From Lysobacterales bacterium (lineage in GTDB: Bacteria; Pseudomonadota; Gammaproteobacteria; Xanthomonadales; SZUA-5), in NCBI GenBank assembly GCA_022844165.1, contig JALHMH010000017.1, positions 29,573 through 93,572 on the forward strand: a DNA stretch of 64,000 nt, given 5' to 3'. Positions 23,432 through 31,693 of the stretch are shown piece by piece. The notes beneath the pieces were generated by a model. That model searched no databases and was not told the origin of the DNA. It saw nothing but the letters and a program-made list of their open reading frames with translations. Positions within the stretch are counted from its first letter, which is position 1. Every line of letters begins with the position of its first letter. The position numbers and the translations under genes were made by a program.

Positions 23432-24994
23432 ATGCCGTTGCGCAATCTAATTCTGGTCCTGGGTGACCAACTCGATCCTGACAGCGCGGCCTTTGATGCC
23501 TTCGATGTACAACAGGATGCGGTCTGGATGGCGGAAGTGCGAGAGGAGGCAACGCATGTCTGGTCGCATAAGGCACGAATCGCGCTGTTCCTGAGTGCAA
23601 TGCGGCACTTCGCCCAGGCGCTGCGCGAGCGCAACGTTGCGGTCCACTATCGGCGCCTGGAAGAACACGACTCGACTTCTTTGCAAGACGCATTGATGGT
23701 GGATCTTGCGTGGCTAAAGCCAATACAGGTGATCGTCGTTGAGCCGGGCGACTTTCGTGTTCGCGAACAGGTGGTTCGTGCGGTCCAGAGCGTTGATTTA
23801 ATCTTGAAGATTCGCCAGGACCGCCATTTTCTCGTCACTCTCGATGCGTTTCGTGCCTGGGCGCGCGGCCGTCGGGAATTTCGGCTCGAGCACTTCTATC
23901 GGCATTTTCGCCGAGTCCACAACGTCCTGATGGAAGATGGACAGCCGATAGGTGGACAGTGGAACTTCGACCAGCAGAACCGAGGCGCATTCGATGCGCG
24001 TGGTCCCGGCGCCCTGGCAGCGCCCATTCGATTTCTTCCCGACGCAATCACCACAAAGGTGCTCGCGTTGGTTGCCAGTCACTATGCCGACCACCCCGGC
24101 GATCTGGAGTGCTTTGATTGGCCAGTTACGCCCGCGATGGCGCGCGATGCGCTCAACGATTTCCTAGCCCATCGGTTGATCGCCTTTGGCCAGTACCAGG
24201 ACGCGATGTGGAGCAACGAGCCATGGCTTTATCACTCGCGCCTCTCGGCAGCGCTCAATCTCAAGCTCATTTCACCGCGCGAAGTGATTGATGCGGTCGA
24301 GCAGGCGTGGCGGGATGGCCTGGCGCCCATTGCCGCTGCCGAGGGTTTCATCCGACAAATCCTTGGCTGGCGGGAATATGTGAGGGGACTCTACTGGATG
24401 CGAATGCCGCAGTATCTTGCCGACAACGCGCTCGATGCTCAGGAACCGCTGCCAGCGTTTTATTGGAACGGCCAGGTCGATATGCACTGCATGAAGCAGA
24501 CCATCGATCAGACGCTCAAATATGGGTACGCACATCACATCCAGCGACTCATGATCACCGGTTTGTATGCGCTTCTCTACGGCGTGCGACCCGCCCAGAT
24601 CCATGCCTGGTATCTGGCCGTGTACGTCGATGCGGTGGAGTGGGTCGAACTGCCGAATACGATCGGTATGAGCCAATATGCCGATGGCGGTGTTATGGCC
24701 AGCAAACCCTACTGTGCCAGTGGCAAATATATCAATCGCATGAGCAATTATTGTGTTTCGTGCCGCTACAAGCCCGCCAAAGCGATCGGCATTGATGCCT
24801 GCCCGTTTACCACACTGTATTGGGATTTTCTGCTGCGACACGCAGCACGTTTCGCGCGACATCCGCGCACTGCGCTGCAATGGAAAAATCTGGGGCGGCT
24901 TGGCGAGGGCGAGCGCGCCGCGATTCGGGCGCAAGCCGCAGCCTTACGGCGCGAACCGGCTTTGGCCGAGAATCGAACGAATCCGCAGCGTTGA
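23432..24994 (+). CDS. phrB: FeS bacterial cryptochrome/photolyase (PhrB-type)
   Basis: A 520-residue member of the cryptochrome/photolyase-related group that begins L-R-N-L-I-L-V-L-G-D-Q-L. Four Cys at residues 353, 441, 444 and 457 have the same spacing as the [4Fe-4S] ligands of Agrobacterium PhrB (C-x87-C-x2-C-x12-C). The family repairs (6-4) photoproducts with blue light, FAD and a lumazine antenna. The C-terminal FAD-binding region includes the helical block W-R-E-Y-V-R-G-L-Y-W and the H-H-I-Q-R-L-M-I-T-G. It is convergent with ykgJ-like and 80 bases from the zapB-like start. Confidence 0.93.
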   Translation: MPLRNLILVLGDQLDPDSAAFDAFDVQQDAVWMAEVREEATHVWSHKARIALFLSAMRHFAQALRERNVAVHYRRLEEHDSTSLQDALMVDLAWLKPIQVIVVEPGDFRVREQVVRAVQSVDLILKIRQDRHFLVTLDAFRAWARGRREFRLEHFYRHFRRVHNVLMEDGQPIGGQWNFDQQNRGAFDARGPGALAAPIRFLPDAITTKVLALVASHYADHPGDLECFDWPVTPAMARDALNDFLAHRLIAFGQYQDAMWSNEPWLYHSRLSAALNLKLISPREVIDAVEQAWRDGLAPIAAAEGFIRQILGWREYVRGLYWMRMPQYLADNALDAQEPLPAFYWNGQVDMHCMKQTIDQTLKYGYAHHIQRLMITGLYALLYGVRPAQIHAWYLAVYVDAVEWVELPNTIGMSQYADGGVMASKPYCASGKYINRMSNYCVSCRYKPAKAIGIDACPFTTLYWDFLLRHAARFARHPRTALQWKNLGRLGEGERAAIRAQAAALRREPALAENRTNPQR

Positions 24995-25020
24995 TCCGTT
25001 TCTTGGGCCTTCGCAGCGCT

Positions 25021-25407
25021 TTACGCTTCAACTTTGCTGTCGGTCGCGAAATCAGCGGCGGTCAGTGGTGTCAGGCCATGCCGGTGTCGTGCCTTGTCGC
25101 ATTGAGGACTATGCGTCTTGCCGTCTTCGAAACTCGGTTTCAAGTCTCTGCACGGAGAAGGCCGTTGCTCATAGATACCGCACCAGGCATGGTCGCCGAT
25201 CGATCCTTGCAGTAGTTCGCAGCGCGGCTCGGGACAATCCGTACCGCGCATCGCGACTCGATGTGGATCGAGTTTCTGGGTCCATTCGACGGGAACGGCT
25301 TGGGTGTCCTCTGTCGTCGGATGTGCGATGGTCTCCAGCCAGTGAAAAGCGACCCTGAAGGTGGCGCAGCATGCCCCGCAACGCAGACATGGATGGAGCA
25401 CGCTCAC
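25021..25407 (-). CDS. YkgJ-family Cys-cluster protein
   Basis: A 128-residue protein with the CxxCGxCC cluster, C-L-R-C-G-A-C-C at residues 7-14, plus C-P-E-P-R-C, W-C-G-I-Y and P-C-R-D-L-K further on. YkgJ proteins are presumed zinc or iron-sulfur binding; function is unknown. It starts with GTG, in a four-base overlap with the upstream OsmC gene, which suggests joint translation. Convergent with the photolyase gene, separated by 26 bases. Confidence 0.9.
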   Translation of the reverse strand: MSVLHPCLRCGACCATFRVAFHWLETIAHPTTEDTQAVPVEWTQKLDPHRVAMRGTDCPEPRCELLQGSIGDHAWCGIYEQRPSPCRDLKPSFEDGKTHSPQCDKARHRHGLTPLTAADFATDSKVEA

Positions 25408-25832
25408 GTCTCCAGCGTGGCGTGCATCGAGATCGAAAGGTCCAGAACTCGCGAAATCGGGCAGTTCGCTTTGGCGTCGGCTGCGATCGTCGCGAATCGT
25501 TCCGCGTCGATGCCTGGAACACGAGCGCGAGTGACGATATCGGAACGCGTCAGCTTCAGGCCTTTTTCGTCGCGTTCGATGTGAATGGTGACCTCGGTAG
25601 CGATTTCTTCAGCCTTAAATCCGGCGTTCTGCAATTGAAAGGACAGTGCCATCGAAAAACAGCCCGCGTGAGCGGCGGCCACTAATTCCTCTGGGTTTGT
25701 GCCATTGGCATCGCCAAAGCGCGTAGCAAAAGAGTAGGGCGTGTTGTTCAAGGCGCCGCCCGGCGCGCTCATGCGGCCGCTGCCGGCTTGGATGTCGCCG
25801 TTCCATACGGCGCTGGCCTTACGTTTGAGCAT
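25404..25832 (-). CDS. osmC: OsmC-family peroxiredoxin
   Basis: A 142-residue OsmC/Ohr-superfamily thiol peroxidase. The two redox Cys are in H-A-G-C-F-S-M-A-L near 56-64 and N-C-P-I-S-R-V-L near 121-128. OsmC reduces organic peroxides and responds to osmotic or oxidative stress. The start at 25832 has GGAG about seven bases upstream; an ATG one codon earlier is also possible. The YkgJ gene follows with a four-base overlap. Confidence 0.93.
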   Translation of the reverse strand: MLKRKASAVWNGDIQAGSGRMSAPGGALNNTPYSFATRFGDANGTNPEELVAAAHAGCFSMALSFQLQNAGFKAEEIATEVTIHIERDEKGLKLTRSDIVTRARVPGIDAERFATIAADAKANCPISRVLDLSISMHATLET

Positions 25833-25869
25833 CATGTCGCTCCAGATAGATCCGGGGAAGTCGACGATT

Positions 25870-26721
25870 CTAACGAGGTTCGCTTTCCAGAAATGCGTTG
25901 AATTCGGCGCATCTCGCGGCCAGATTGTGTGCATTGGCCGTCAGCGGCTCGCCGCCGGTGACGTTGAGCGGGCGCGCGCGGGGGAAAAATGGCATCAGGT
26001 CGCCACTGGCCAGCACAGGAATCTGGACGGAACTGAGCCGTTGCAACAGTGGATAGTCCAGTGCTGCACGTAGCAACGCACCTGCACGATTGAGAGACTT
26101 GAGCACTTCCAGGGCCTTGATATGCAGTAGCTCCGGGGAGGGCATGTCCATCATGCGACGATGCGCGGCATCGCGCGCGTACCATGGGTAAAACAAGTAC
26201 TGGTCGCGCACCAGATGCCAGACCTCATGGAACTGCGTTCCCATCCAGTCGATGCGGAATTCCGGGATGTATCGTTGCGCCAGTTCCGCCGCTTGATCGG
26301 CGCTGGCGACGGCCACGCCGTCAAGGATCAGCGCTTTGGCCCGGCTCGGATTTTGACACGCCATCTCCACTGCGACCCGCGCGCCCGCCAAGGTGCCGTA
26401 AATGGCGCATTCACTGATTCGCGCCGCATCCAGCGCGGACCACAGTACGTTCGCATGACGATCGATGGCGGCTGGCATCGGTGCAGAATCGCCCATGCCG
26501 GGCAGGTCGATGGCGATGACGCGGCGCTGTTCGCTCAGCAATTGCGCCAATGGCAGCAACATTCGTGCGCTGCCCGGTGCGGCGTGCAGCATCAGGAGCG
26601 GTATTGCGGCGCCGCGACGGTGTCCAAACGCCGGTGCCGAGTCGGACACGCCGTCGCCCGCGTGGGTCGAATCCCACGCGTGCAACTGGCCTTCTGGCAA
26701 GTCGATGAAGCGTCGTCTCAT
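25870..26721 (-). CDS. Alpha/beta-hydrolase fold protein, nucleophile missing
   Basis: A 283-residue alpha/beta-hydrolase fold protein. The oxyanion region L-H-A-A-P-G-S-A, the R-V-I-A-I-D-L-P-G-M-G-D-S strand-turn and the closing N-A-H-N-L-A are typical. The nucleophile elbow, normally G-x-S-x-G, reads I-Y-G-T-L-A-G-A at about 110-117, with Leu at the Ser position, so serine-hydrolase activity is not expected. Related proteins with non-Ser nucleophile sites occur in proteobacteria. It overlaps the upstream CsiV-like gene by four bases. A role as a binding or regulatory protein is inference. Confidence 0.82.
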   Translation of the reverse strand: MRRRFIDLPEGQLHAWDSTHAGDGVSDSAPAFGHRRGAAIPLLMLHAAPGSARMLLPLAQLLSEQRRVIAIDLPGMGDSAPMPAAIDRHANVLWSALDAARISECAIYGTLAGARVAVEMACQNPSRAKALILDGVAVASADQAAELAQRYIPEFRIDWMGTQFHEVWHLVRDQYLFYPWYARDAAHRRMMDMPSPELLHIKALEVLKSLNRAGALLRAALDYPLLQRLSSVQIPVLASGDLMPFFPRARPLNVTGGEPLTANAHNLAARCAEFNAFLESEPR

Positions 26722-27302
26722 GGAACAGTCACCGCCGGCTCCGCGATCGGGTCAATGCGTACGATCGCACCGATGGCAGGGTGATCAAAATAGTGTGTCT
26801 CGCCGGACAAGACGACGCGCTTTTCCTTGAGTCGGAAGCGGTTCAAGGCACCAGCCGCAGCAGTGCGTAAAATTGCGTCCAGGTCGACTTCGATTCCTCG
26901 TCCAATGCGTACTTGCACGTCGCCATCCAGTTCTGGCATTGAGGCCGCAAGCACGCCGCGGGCAGCGTCTGCGCCTTGCACCATTTTTTCGCCACGCAGG
27001 CGGACGCTGCGGTTGCTGGCGTCCTGGACCCACGAGGTATGCACCAGCGTTCGTGTGCGCGCGTGCCGCGCGAGCGCTTCGAAAGCCTCGGACAAGCGGC
27101 GCCGGTCGTTCGGCAATACGGAGTAAAGTTCCCCGCCGGCTCCCATCAGCATCCCGTCGAAGTCCGGTTCCGCATCGTCTTTGGTTAATGCCGCACTGGC
27201 ATCAGGATTGTTGTAGGCAAACACCAATACCTCGACCTGATAGCGATCGCTTTGAGCGTGCGCCGTTTGCGACAACAGCAGGAGCAGTAACCAAAAGCGC
27301 AT
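26718..27302 (-). CDS. CsiV-family periplasmic protein
   Basis: A 194-residue protein with a signal peptide (M-R-F-W-L-L-L-L-L-L-S-Q-T-A-H-A), followed by Y-Q-V-E-V-L-V-F-A-Y-N-N and an ending with G-E-T-H-Y-F-D-H-P-A-I-G-A-I-V-R-I, the hallmarks of the CsiV (peptidoglycan-binding) family. CsiV in Vibrio contributes to cell-envelope maintenance with penicillin-binding proteins. The start is at the signal-peptide Met. It overlaps the hydrolase gene by four bases and sits next to an inverted repeat. Confidence 0.78.
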   Translation of the reverse strand: MRFWLLLLLLSQTAHAQSDRYQVEVLVFAYNNPDASAALTKDDAEPDFDGMLMGAGGELYSVLPNDRRRLSEAFEALARHARTRTLVHTSWVQDASNRSVRLRGEKMVQGADAARGVLAASMPELDGDVQVRIGRGIEVDLDAILRTAAAGALNRFRLKEKRVVLSGETHYFDHPAIGAIVRIDPIAEPAVTVP

Positions 27303-27325
27303 ATCTGGAGATCCTCTGACACATC

Positions 27326-27392
27326 GTTGAGAAACAGGTGCTAGATCCATGAGCGAAACATCCCTGGTTCGCACCACAGGCCGTTTCTCAAC
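27326..27392. repeat. GTTGAGAAAC inverted repeat, copy 1
   Basis: GTTGAGAAAC at 27326-27335 and GTTTCTCAAC at 27383-27392 form perfect ten-base arms around 47 bases that hold a smaller stem (GCGAA/TTCGC). The right arm includes the stop codon of the GlxA-type regulator. A second copy of the same arms lies at 58027-58057. Confidence 0.7.
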
Positions 27393-28413
27393 AGCCCGCC
27401 AAAGACGGGTGCAGCATAACTTCATCAAGGACTTTAGAAACGCCTGAGCCGAACCGCGCGCGATAGGCGCCAGGGGAGATGCCAGCAACGCGTTTGAAGG
27501 CAACCCGGAAGGTCTCGACTGACTCGTATCCGCAGCGGCTGCCGATTTGTTCGATCGATAAGCAGGTGGTTTCGAAGAGTTCCCGCGCCCGGGCGACGCG
27601 TTCGCGGTTCAACCAGGCGCCGGGCGAGATGCCCATGTGCCGCTGAAAGTGGCGCGTAAAACTGCGTTCGCTCATGAGCGCGCGCCGTGCCAGTTCCGTT
27701 ACGCTGTCGATTTGATCGAGATGCAGGCGAGCTTCCGACAACGTGCGATCAAACGCCGAGCGTCGACCCTTCGATTGATCCGGTACCGGGACCTCGACGA
27801 ATTGCGCCTGTCCACCCTCGCGGTGCGGCGAGCAGACCATGCGCCGTGCGACCTTGTTGGCGACCTGGGCGCCGAAATCGCGGCGGACCAGATGCAGGCA
27901 AGCATCAATGCCCGCCGCCGAGCCGGCGCTGGTAATGACATTGCCCTCGTCGACGTACAGCACATCATCCTCAAAACGGACGTTCGGAAAGCGTTCGCCA
28001 AAGCGCGCGCTGTAAAGCCAGTGGGTGGTCGCGCGTCGACCATCGAGCAGGCCGGCTTCGGCCAGAACGTAAGCGCCTGAGCAAATCGACAAGAAACGCG
28101 CGCCGCGCCGCTGGGCGGCGTGCAGCGCCCGCTTCAATCTTGGTGGTATGGGTTGGTCCATCGTGGCCCAACCTGGCGCAATGATGGTGTGTGCGGTGTC
28201 GATCGCTGCGAACGGAGCAGTGGGGCGAATCTCAACGCCGCCGACGCCTCGAATTCGCCCGGTTTCAGCGGCCACGATCTGCGTGTCGTACCAGTTCACG
28301 CCGAGGTTCGGCCGTTGCAGTGCAAACACCTCGACGGCAATCGAGTACTCGAACACATGCAGGTTTCGATAGGCCAGGATGACGAGCGGTCCGCCGTGGG
28401 TTTGGAGCGGCAT
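27388..28413 (-). CDS. GlxA-family AraC transcriptional regulator
   Basis: A 341-residue regulator. The N-terminal half is a DJ-1/PfpI-type amidotransferase-like domain with the nucleophile-elbow motif S-I-C-S-G-A-Y-V-L-A near residue 108-117. The C-terminal half carries an AraC-type double helix-turn-helix with the S-R-C-G-Y-E-S-V-E-T-F-R-V-A-F-K-R recognition segment. This domain order is GlxA-like; family members regulate catabolism or stress genes. I chose ATG 28413 because it precedes the domain; a longer N-terminus of 25 codons is possible. Convergent with the CsiV-like gene region. Confidence 0.88.
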   Translation of the reverse strand: MPLQTHGGPLVILAYRNLHVFEYSIAVEVFALQRPNLGVNWYDTQIVAAETGRIRGVGGVEIRPTAPFAAIDTAHTIIAPGWATMDQPIPPRLKRALHAAQRRGARFLSICSGAYVLAEAGLLDGRRATTHWLYSARFGERFPNVRFEDDVLYVDEGNVITSAGSAAGIDACLHLVRRDFGAQVANKVARRMVCSPHREGGQAQFVEVPVPDQSKGRRSAFDRTLSEARLHLDQIDSVTELARRALMSERSFTRHFQRHMGISPGAWLNRERVARARELFETTCLSIEQIGSRCGYESVETFRVAFKRVAGISPGAYRARFGSGVSKVLDEVMLHPSLAGC

Positions 28414-28518
28414 ATGGGTTCGCAGCAAATCGATATGGCTTAAAGTTACCACACAATGTCCTTTGCGCCAGTACCCGATCCACTCCACTGCGACTAACTT
28501 ATCGCATCTGCCGATGGG

Positions 28519-30996
28519 ATGGACACGATGCGATTCTGCTGGCTGTTTCTGACGTTACTGTGTTCGCCGCTTGCGGCGCGCGATCTCGACATTCTGAACA
28601 CAGCACTCGACCTCGATATTGAAGTGCGCAACAAGAGAGTGTCGGGGCGCGCAACGTTGATCGCACAACCCCTCGTCGCATCGTCATCGTTGACCTTGGA
28701 TGCGGTTGCACTTGCCATCCGCGGCGTCACGGTCGACGGCAGTGCCGTGGAATACACGATGGCGAATGGTCGCCTGCAAATTCGCCATCCGGTTATCACC
28801 GAACAGCCGCTGACCATCGTTGTCGATTATGCCAGTCAGTGGCGCAACCAAACTGACCCTAATCTGCTGGGCGGCAGTAACGGAATCGGCATCCGCTTCT
28901 TCGGACCCACACACAGCGAGCCACGCGAGCGACGGCAAGCGTGGACATCATTCGAACCTAGTAGCGGCAAACACTGGTTCCCGACGCTCGACGCGGCGAG
29001 CGAGCGATTCGATTTCAAATTGACTGCTCGAGTCGAATCGCCGTTGCAGGTTCTGGCGATCGGCAAGCGCGAGCAGGTGCGCGACCTGGGTGCGGATCGG
29101 CGCGAGTATGTATATGTAGCGAACGCTCCTTTGCACGCCGATCAGGTTGGGTTCGTGGTTGGCGAGTACGTGGCGATCGAAGCCGGGCGACCGGGTATCC
29201 AGCACTACGCGTACCCGGATGAAGTCGAAGCAACCCGCGCGAGCATTGAGCGTTTCGACGATATGTTGGCGTACTTCGAGCGTCTGACCGGTGTGGCGTT
29301 TCCGCAGCCTGAATACCGTCAGGTATTTGTGCAGGATACGCCCTGGGGCATGGCGCTTCCGGGTCTTGCGATTCAGACTGAGAACATGGTCGATGATGCG
29401 CGTACGCATGGCGATTATCGGTATCTCTGGGACAGTCTTGCGGCTGAATCGCTGGTGCAGCAGTGGTTCGGCAATCATCTGACCGTGCGCGATCCGCGTG
29501 AAATATGGCTGATGCGCGGCTTGGCGCGGCACGTCGATGGGCTATATGTCGAACACAAGAACAGCCGCGCCGAGTGGCTGTTGTGGAACTTCAATTGGGA
29601 ACAGGCGAGCGTGCTCGGCGATTGGCAAAATGGCTTGCGCGAAGCGCTGCGGCCGGCAGATCCCATCGAAGGATTTGGCGCCGGCAATACGCCGAATCTG
29701 CGGGGTTCGTTGTTGCTCAACCTGCTGCGCGATCAGCTCGGCGATGCGGCGTGGCGGCGCACGCTCCGCGTGTTCGCCACTGAGAACGCAGCTCGTCCGG
29801 TTCGTACCGAGGATTTACTGGACGCCATCGAGGACGCCACCGGACGGCGTATGGACGCGTTTTTTTCGCAGTGGGTGTATGCCGTCGGGCAGCCCGATTT
29901 ACTCGTCGAGAAGCACTACGATGCGGTTGCCGCGCGCCTGCACTTGCGCATCGAGCAGCGCCAGCAGATGTTGGTGTCAGCGGCGATGGACATCGAGATC
30001 GACGGCCGCATTGAACGGGTCATCGTGCCGGCGGAGAAGGTATTCGCTGTCGAGTGGCCACTTCTGAGCGCGCCGCGTTATGTCAATGTCGATGTCGAAG
30101 ATGCCTGGATCAAGACCATCGAATATCAGCAAGACGCCGCCGAACTGATCGCCCAGGCGCGGTTCTCGAAAGACGTTGTGGCCGTGCGTCGCGCTAGCGC
30201 CGAACTGGTTAAGCGTGCGGCTGCCAATGCAGCGCTCAAGCGCAAAGTCGAGCATATGCTCGTTGAGATCGCCAGCGACGAGACGCGTTATTGGCGTGCA
30301 CGATACCTGGCGGTGCTGCAGCTCGGCGCTCTGCTCGGCCCTGATCCCATCGAGTTTGAAGCGACTACAGAGCGCGCGCTGTGGTCCATCGTCGAACGCA
30401 GCGGCGCGTGGTTGCGCAACGGCACACTGCTGACGCTTGGTCGCTCCCAGGATCCGCGGCATGCGCCGCTCTATCGCCGCTATCTGGACGATCCCAGCGA
30501 CAGGGTGCTTAACGCTGCCGCGATTGCACTGGGCCAGAGCGGCGCGCCCGGTGCGTTCGAGTCACTGGTCGAGTTTTCAGAACGTGCGTCATGGAAACAG
30601 CAGAGTCTCATCAGCGCGTTGTATGGCATGGCTGAACTCAAGGATCCGCGCGGTGTCGATTTCGCTCTGCGTTGGCTGGAAGATGCCGATCCGCTGCCGC
30701 GCTGGACGTTGGCGACGCCGGTGTGGGACTACCGATTGAGCGCCGCTCGCACGTTGGCAGCGCTGGGCGCCGGTGGGCGAGGCACGTCGGTCGTTGCGGC
30801 ACGGCTGCGCAAAGCGCTGCGTGAGGACGACATCGGCGATGTGTTCAACCAGGTTCTATTGTTGGCGACGCTTGCCGATCCTGGCGCTGTCAGGCACTTT
30901 GCCGCCGTGCGCGGTCGTTATGCGGATGACGCCAATGCGCTCAGGGCGCTCAATGCCTTCGAGCAACAATTTCGGGCAGCATTGGTGCTGCCATGA
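28519..30996 (+). CDS. M1 aminopeptidase-fold protein lacking zinc site
   Basis: An 825-residue periplasmic protein with a signal peptide (residues 1-20). The middle matches M1 aminopeptidases, including the downstream Q-Q-W-F-G-N segment after the active-site helix. However, the position of H-E-x-x-H reads E-S-L-V-Q, and the third ligand in N-E-G-F-A reads M-R-G-L-A, so all three zinc ligands are gone. The last ~280 residues form HEAT-like helical repeats. It is probably a non-catalytic scaffold like TAF2, but this is inference. It overlaps the DUF1272 gene by four bases. Confidence 0.85.
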   Translation: MDTMRFCWLFLTLLCSPLAARDLDILNTALDLDIEVRNKRVSGRATLIAQPLVASSSLTLDAVALAIRGVTVDGSAVEYTMANGRLQIRHPVITEQPLTIVVDYASQWRNQTDPNLLGGSNGIGIRFFGPTHSEPRERRQAWTSFEPSSGKHWFPTLDAASERFDFKLTARVESPLQVLAIGKREQVRDLGADRREYVYVANAPLHADQVGFVVGEYVAIEAGRPGIQHYAYPDEVEATRASIERFDDMLAYFERLTGVAFPQPEYRQVFVQDTPWGMALPGLAIQTENMVDDARTHGDYRYLWDSLAAESLVQQWFGNHLTVRDPREIWLMRGLARHVDGLYVEHKNSRAEWLLWNFNWEQASVLGDWQNGLREALRPADPIEGFGAGNTPNLRGSLLLNLLRDQLGDAAWRRTLRVFATENAARPVRTEDLLDAIEDATGRRMDAFFSQWVYAVGQPDLLVEKHYDAVAARLHLRIEQRQQMLVSAAMDIEIDGRIERVIVPAEKVFAVEWPLLSAPRYVNVDVEDAWIKTIEYQQDAAELIAQARFSKDVVAVRRASAELVKRAAANAALKRKVEHMLVEIASDETRYWRARYLAVLQLGALLGPDPIEFEATTERALWSIVERSGAWLRNGTLLTLGRSQDPRHAPLYRRYLDDPSDRVLNAAAIALGQSGAPGAFESLVEFSERASWKQQSLISALYGMAELKDPRGVDFALRWLEDADPLPRWTLATPVWDYRLSAARTLAALGAGGRGTSVVAARLRKALREDDIGDVFNQVLLLATLADPGAVRHFAAVRGRYADDANALRALNAFEQQFRAALVLP

Positions 30997-31196
30997 GCCT
31001 GGCCATGCATGACGCCTGCCTGCGCTGCGCCTCGACGCTCGGATGCCAGAGTGCTGCGTACATTTGCAGCTACGAATGCACGTTCTGTGACCGCTGCGCC
31101 GGAGAGTTGGTGCAACGTTGTCCGAACTGCGGCGGCGATTTACAGCGCCGGCCGTTGCGCCCTGCCCCATCCACCGACCAGGAGCCAGCAGGATGA
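30993..31196 (+). CDS. DUF1272 Cys-rich protein
   Basis: A 67-residue protein with eight Cys, in the order C-L-R-C, C-Q-S-A-A-Y-I-C, C-T-F-C-D-R-C and C-P-N-C-G-G, matching DUF1272 (treble-clef-like zinc binding). Function is unknown. Its ATG overlaps the M1-type gene stop, and its stop overlaps the next gene's ATG (both ATGA), so three genes form one translationally coupled unit. Confidence 0.9.
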   Translation: MSLAMHDACLRCASTLGCQSAAYICSYECTFCDRCAGELVQRCPNCGGDLQRRPLRPAPSTDQEPAG

Positions 31197-31639
31197 GTGA
31201 ATCGATCGATATCGCGCGCACCAGCGATCTGATGCCGTTGGCGAGCCTGTTTGATGCTTATCGGCAGTTCTACGGGAAGCCGGGAGACGTAGACGCGGCG
31301 CGGGCATTTCTCGCCGACCGAATGCACAGTGGTGAATCGCGAATTTTCGTCGCTCGCCAGGGCGATGGTATCGTTGGATTCACGCAGTTGTACCCGATTT
31401 TTTCCTCGGTATCGTTGCGCCGCGCGTGGCTCTTGAACGACTTGTATGTGGCATTGGATGCGCGCGGCCGCGGCGTTGCGGAGCGTTTGCTCAAGGCTGC
31501 GGTCGACCATGGGCGCGAAAGCGGTGCGGCCTGGTTAATGTTGCAAACCGGGCAAGACAATGACATCGCGCAGCGGCTCTATGAGCGCTGCGGTTGGCGG
31601 CGCGATGATACGTTCCTGAGTTACACGTTCTTGCTCTGA
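31193..31639 (+). CDS. GNAT N-acetyltransferase
   Basis: A 148-residue acetyltransferase: R-A-W-L-L-N-D-L-Y-V then A-R-G-R-G-V-A-E-R-L-L (the acetyl-CoA-binding Q/R-x-x-G-x-G/A loop) at about 89-99, and a Y-E-R-C-G-W-R-R near the end. The start at 31193 overlaps the DUF1272 stop. Substrate is unknown; it could modify an amino acid, peptide or aminoglycoside-like metabolite. Confidence 0.88.
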   Translation: MSESIDIARTSDLMPLASLFDAYRQFYGKPGDVDAARAFLADRMHSGESRIFVARQGDGIVGFTQLYPIFSSVSLRRAWLLNDLYVALDARGRGVAERLLKAAVDHGRESGAAWLMLQTGQDNDIAQRLYERCGWRRDDTFLSYTFLL

Positions 31640-31693
31640 CGCAATTGTCTGGCGATTCGCCAACGTTCTTCGACCACTACCCGGATGCCACCC

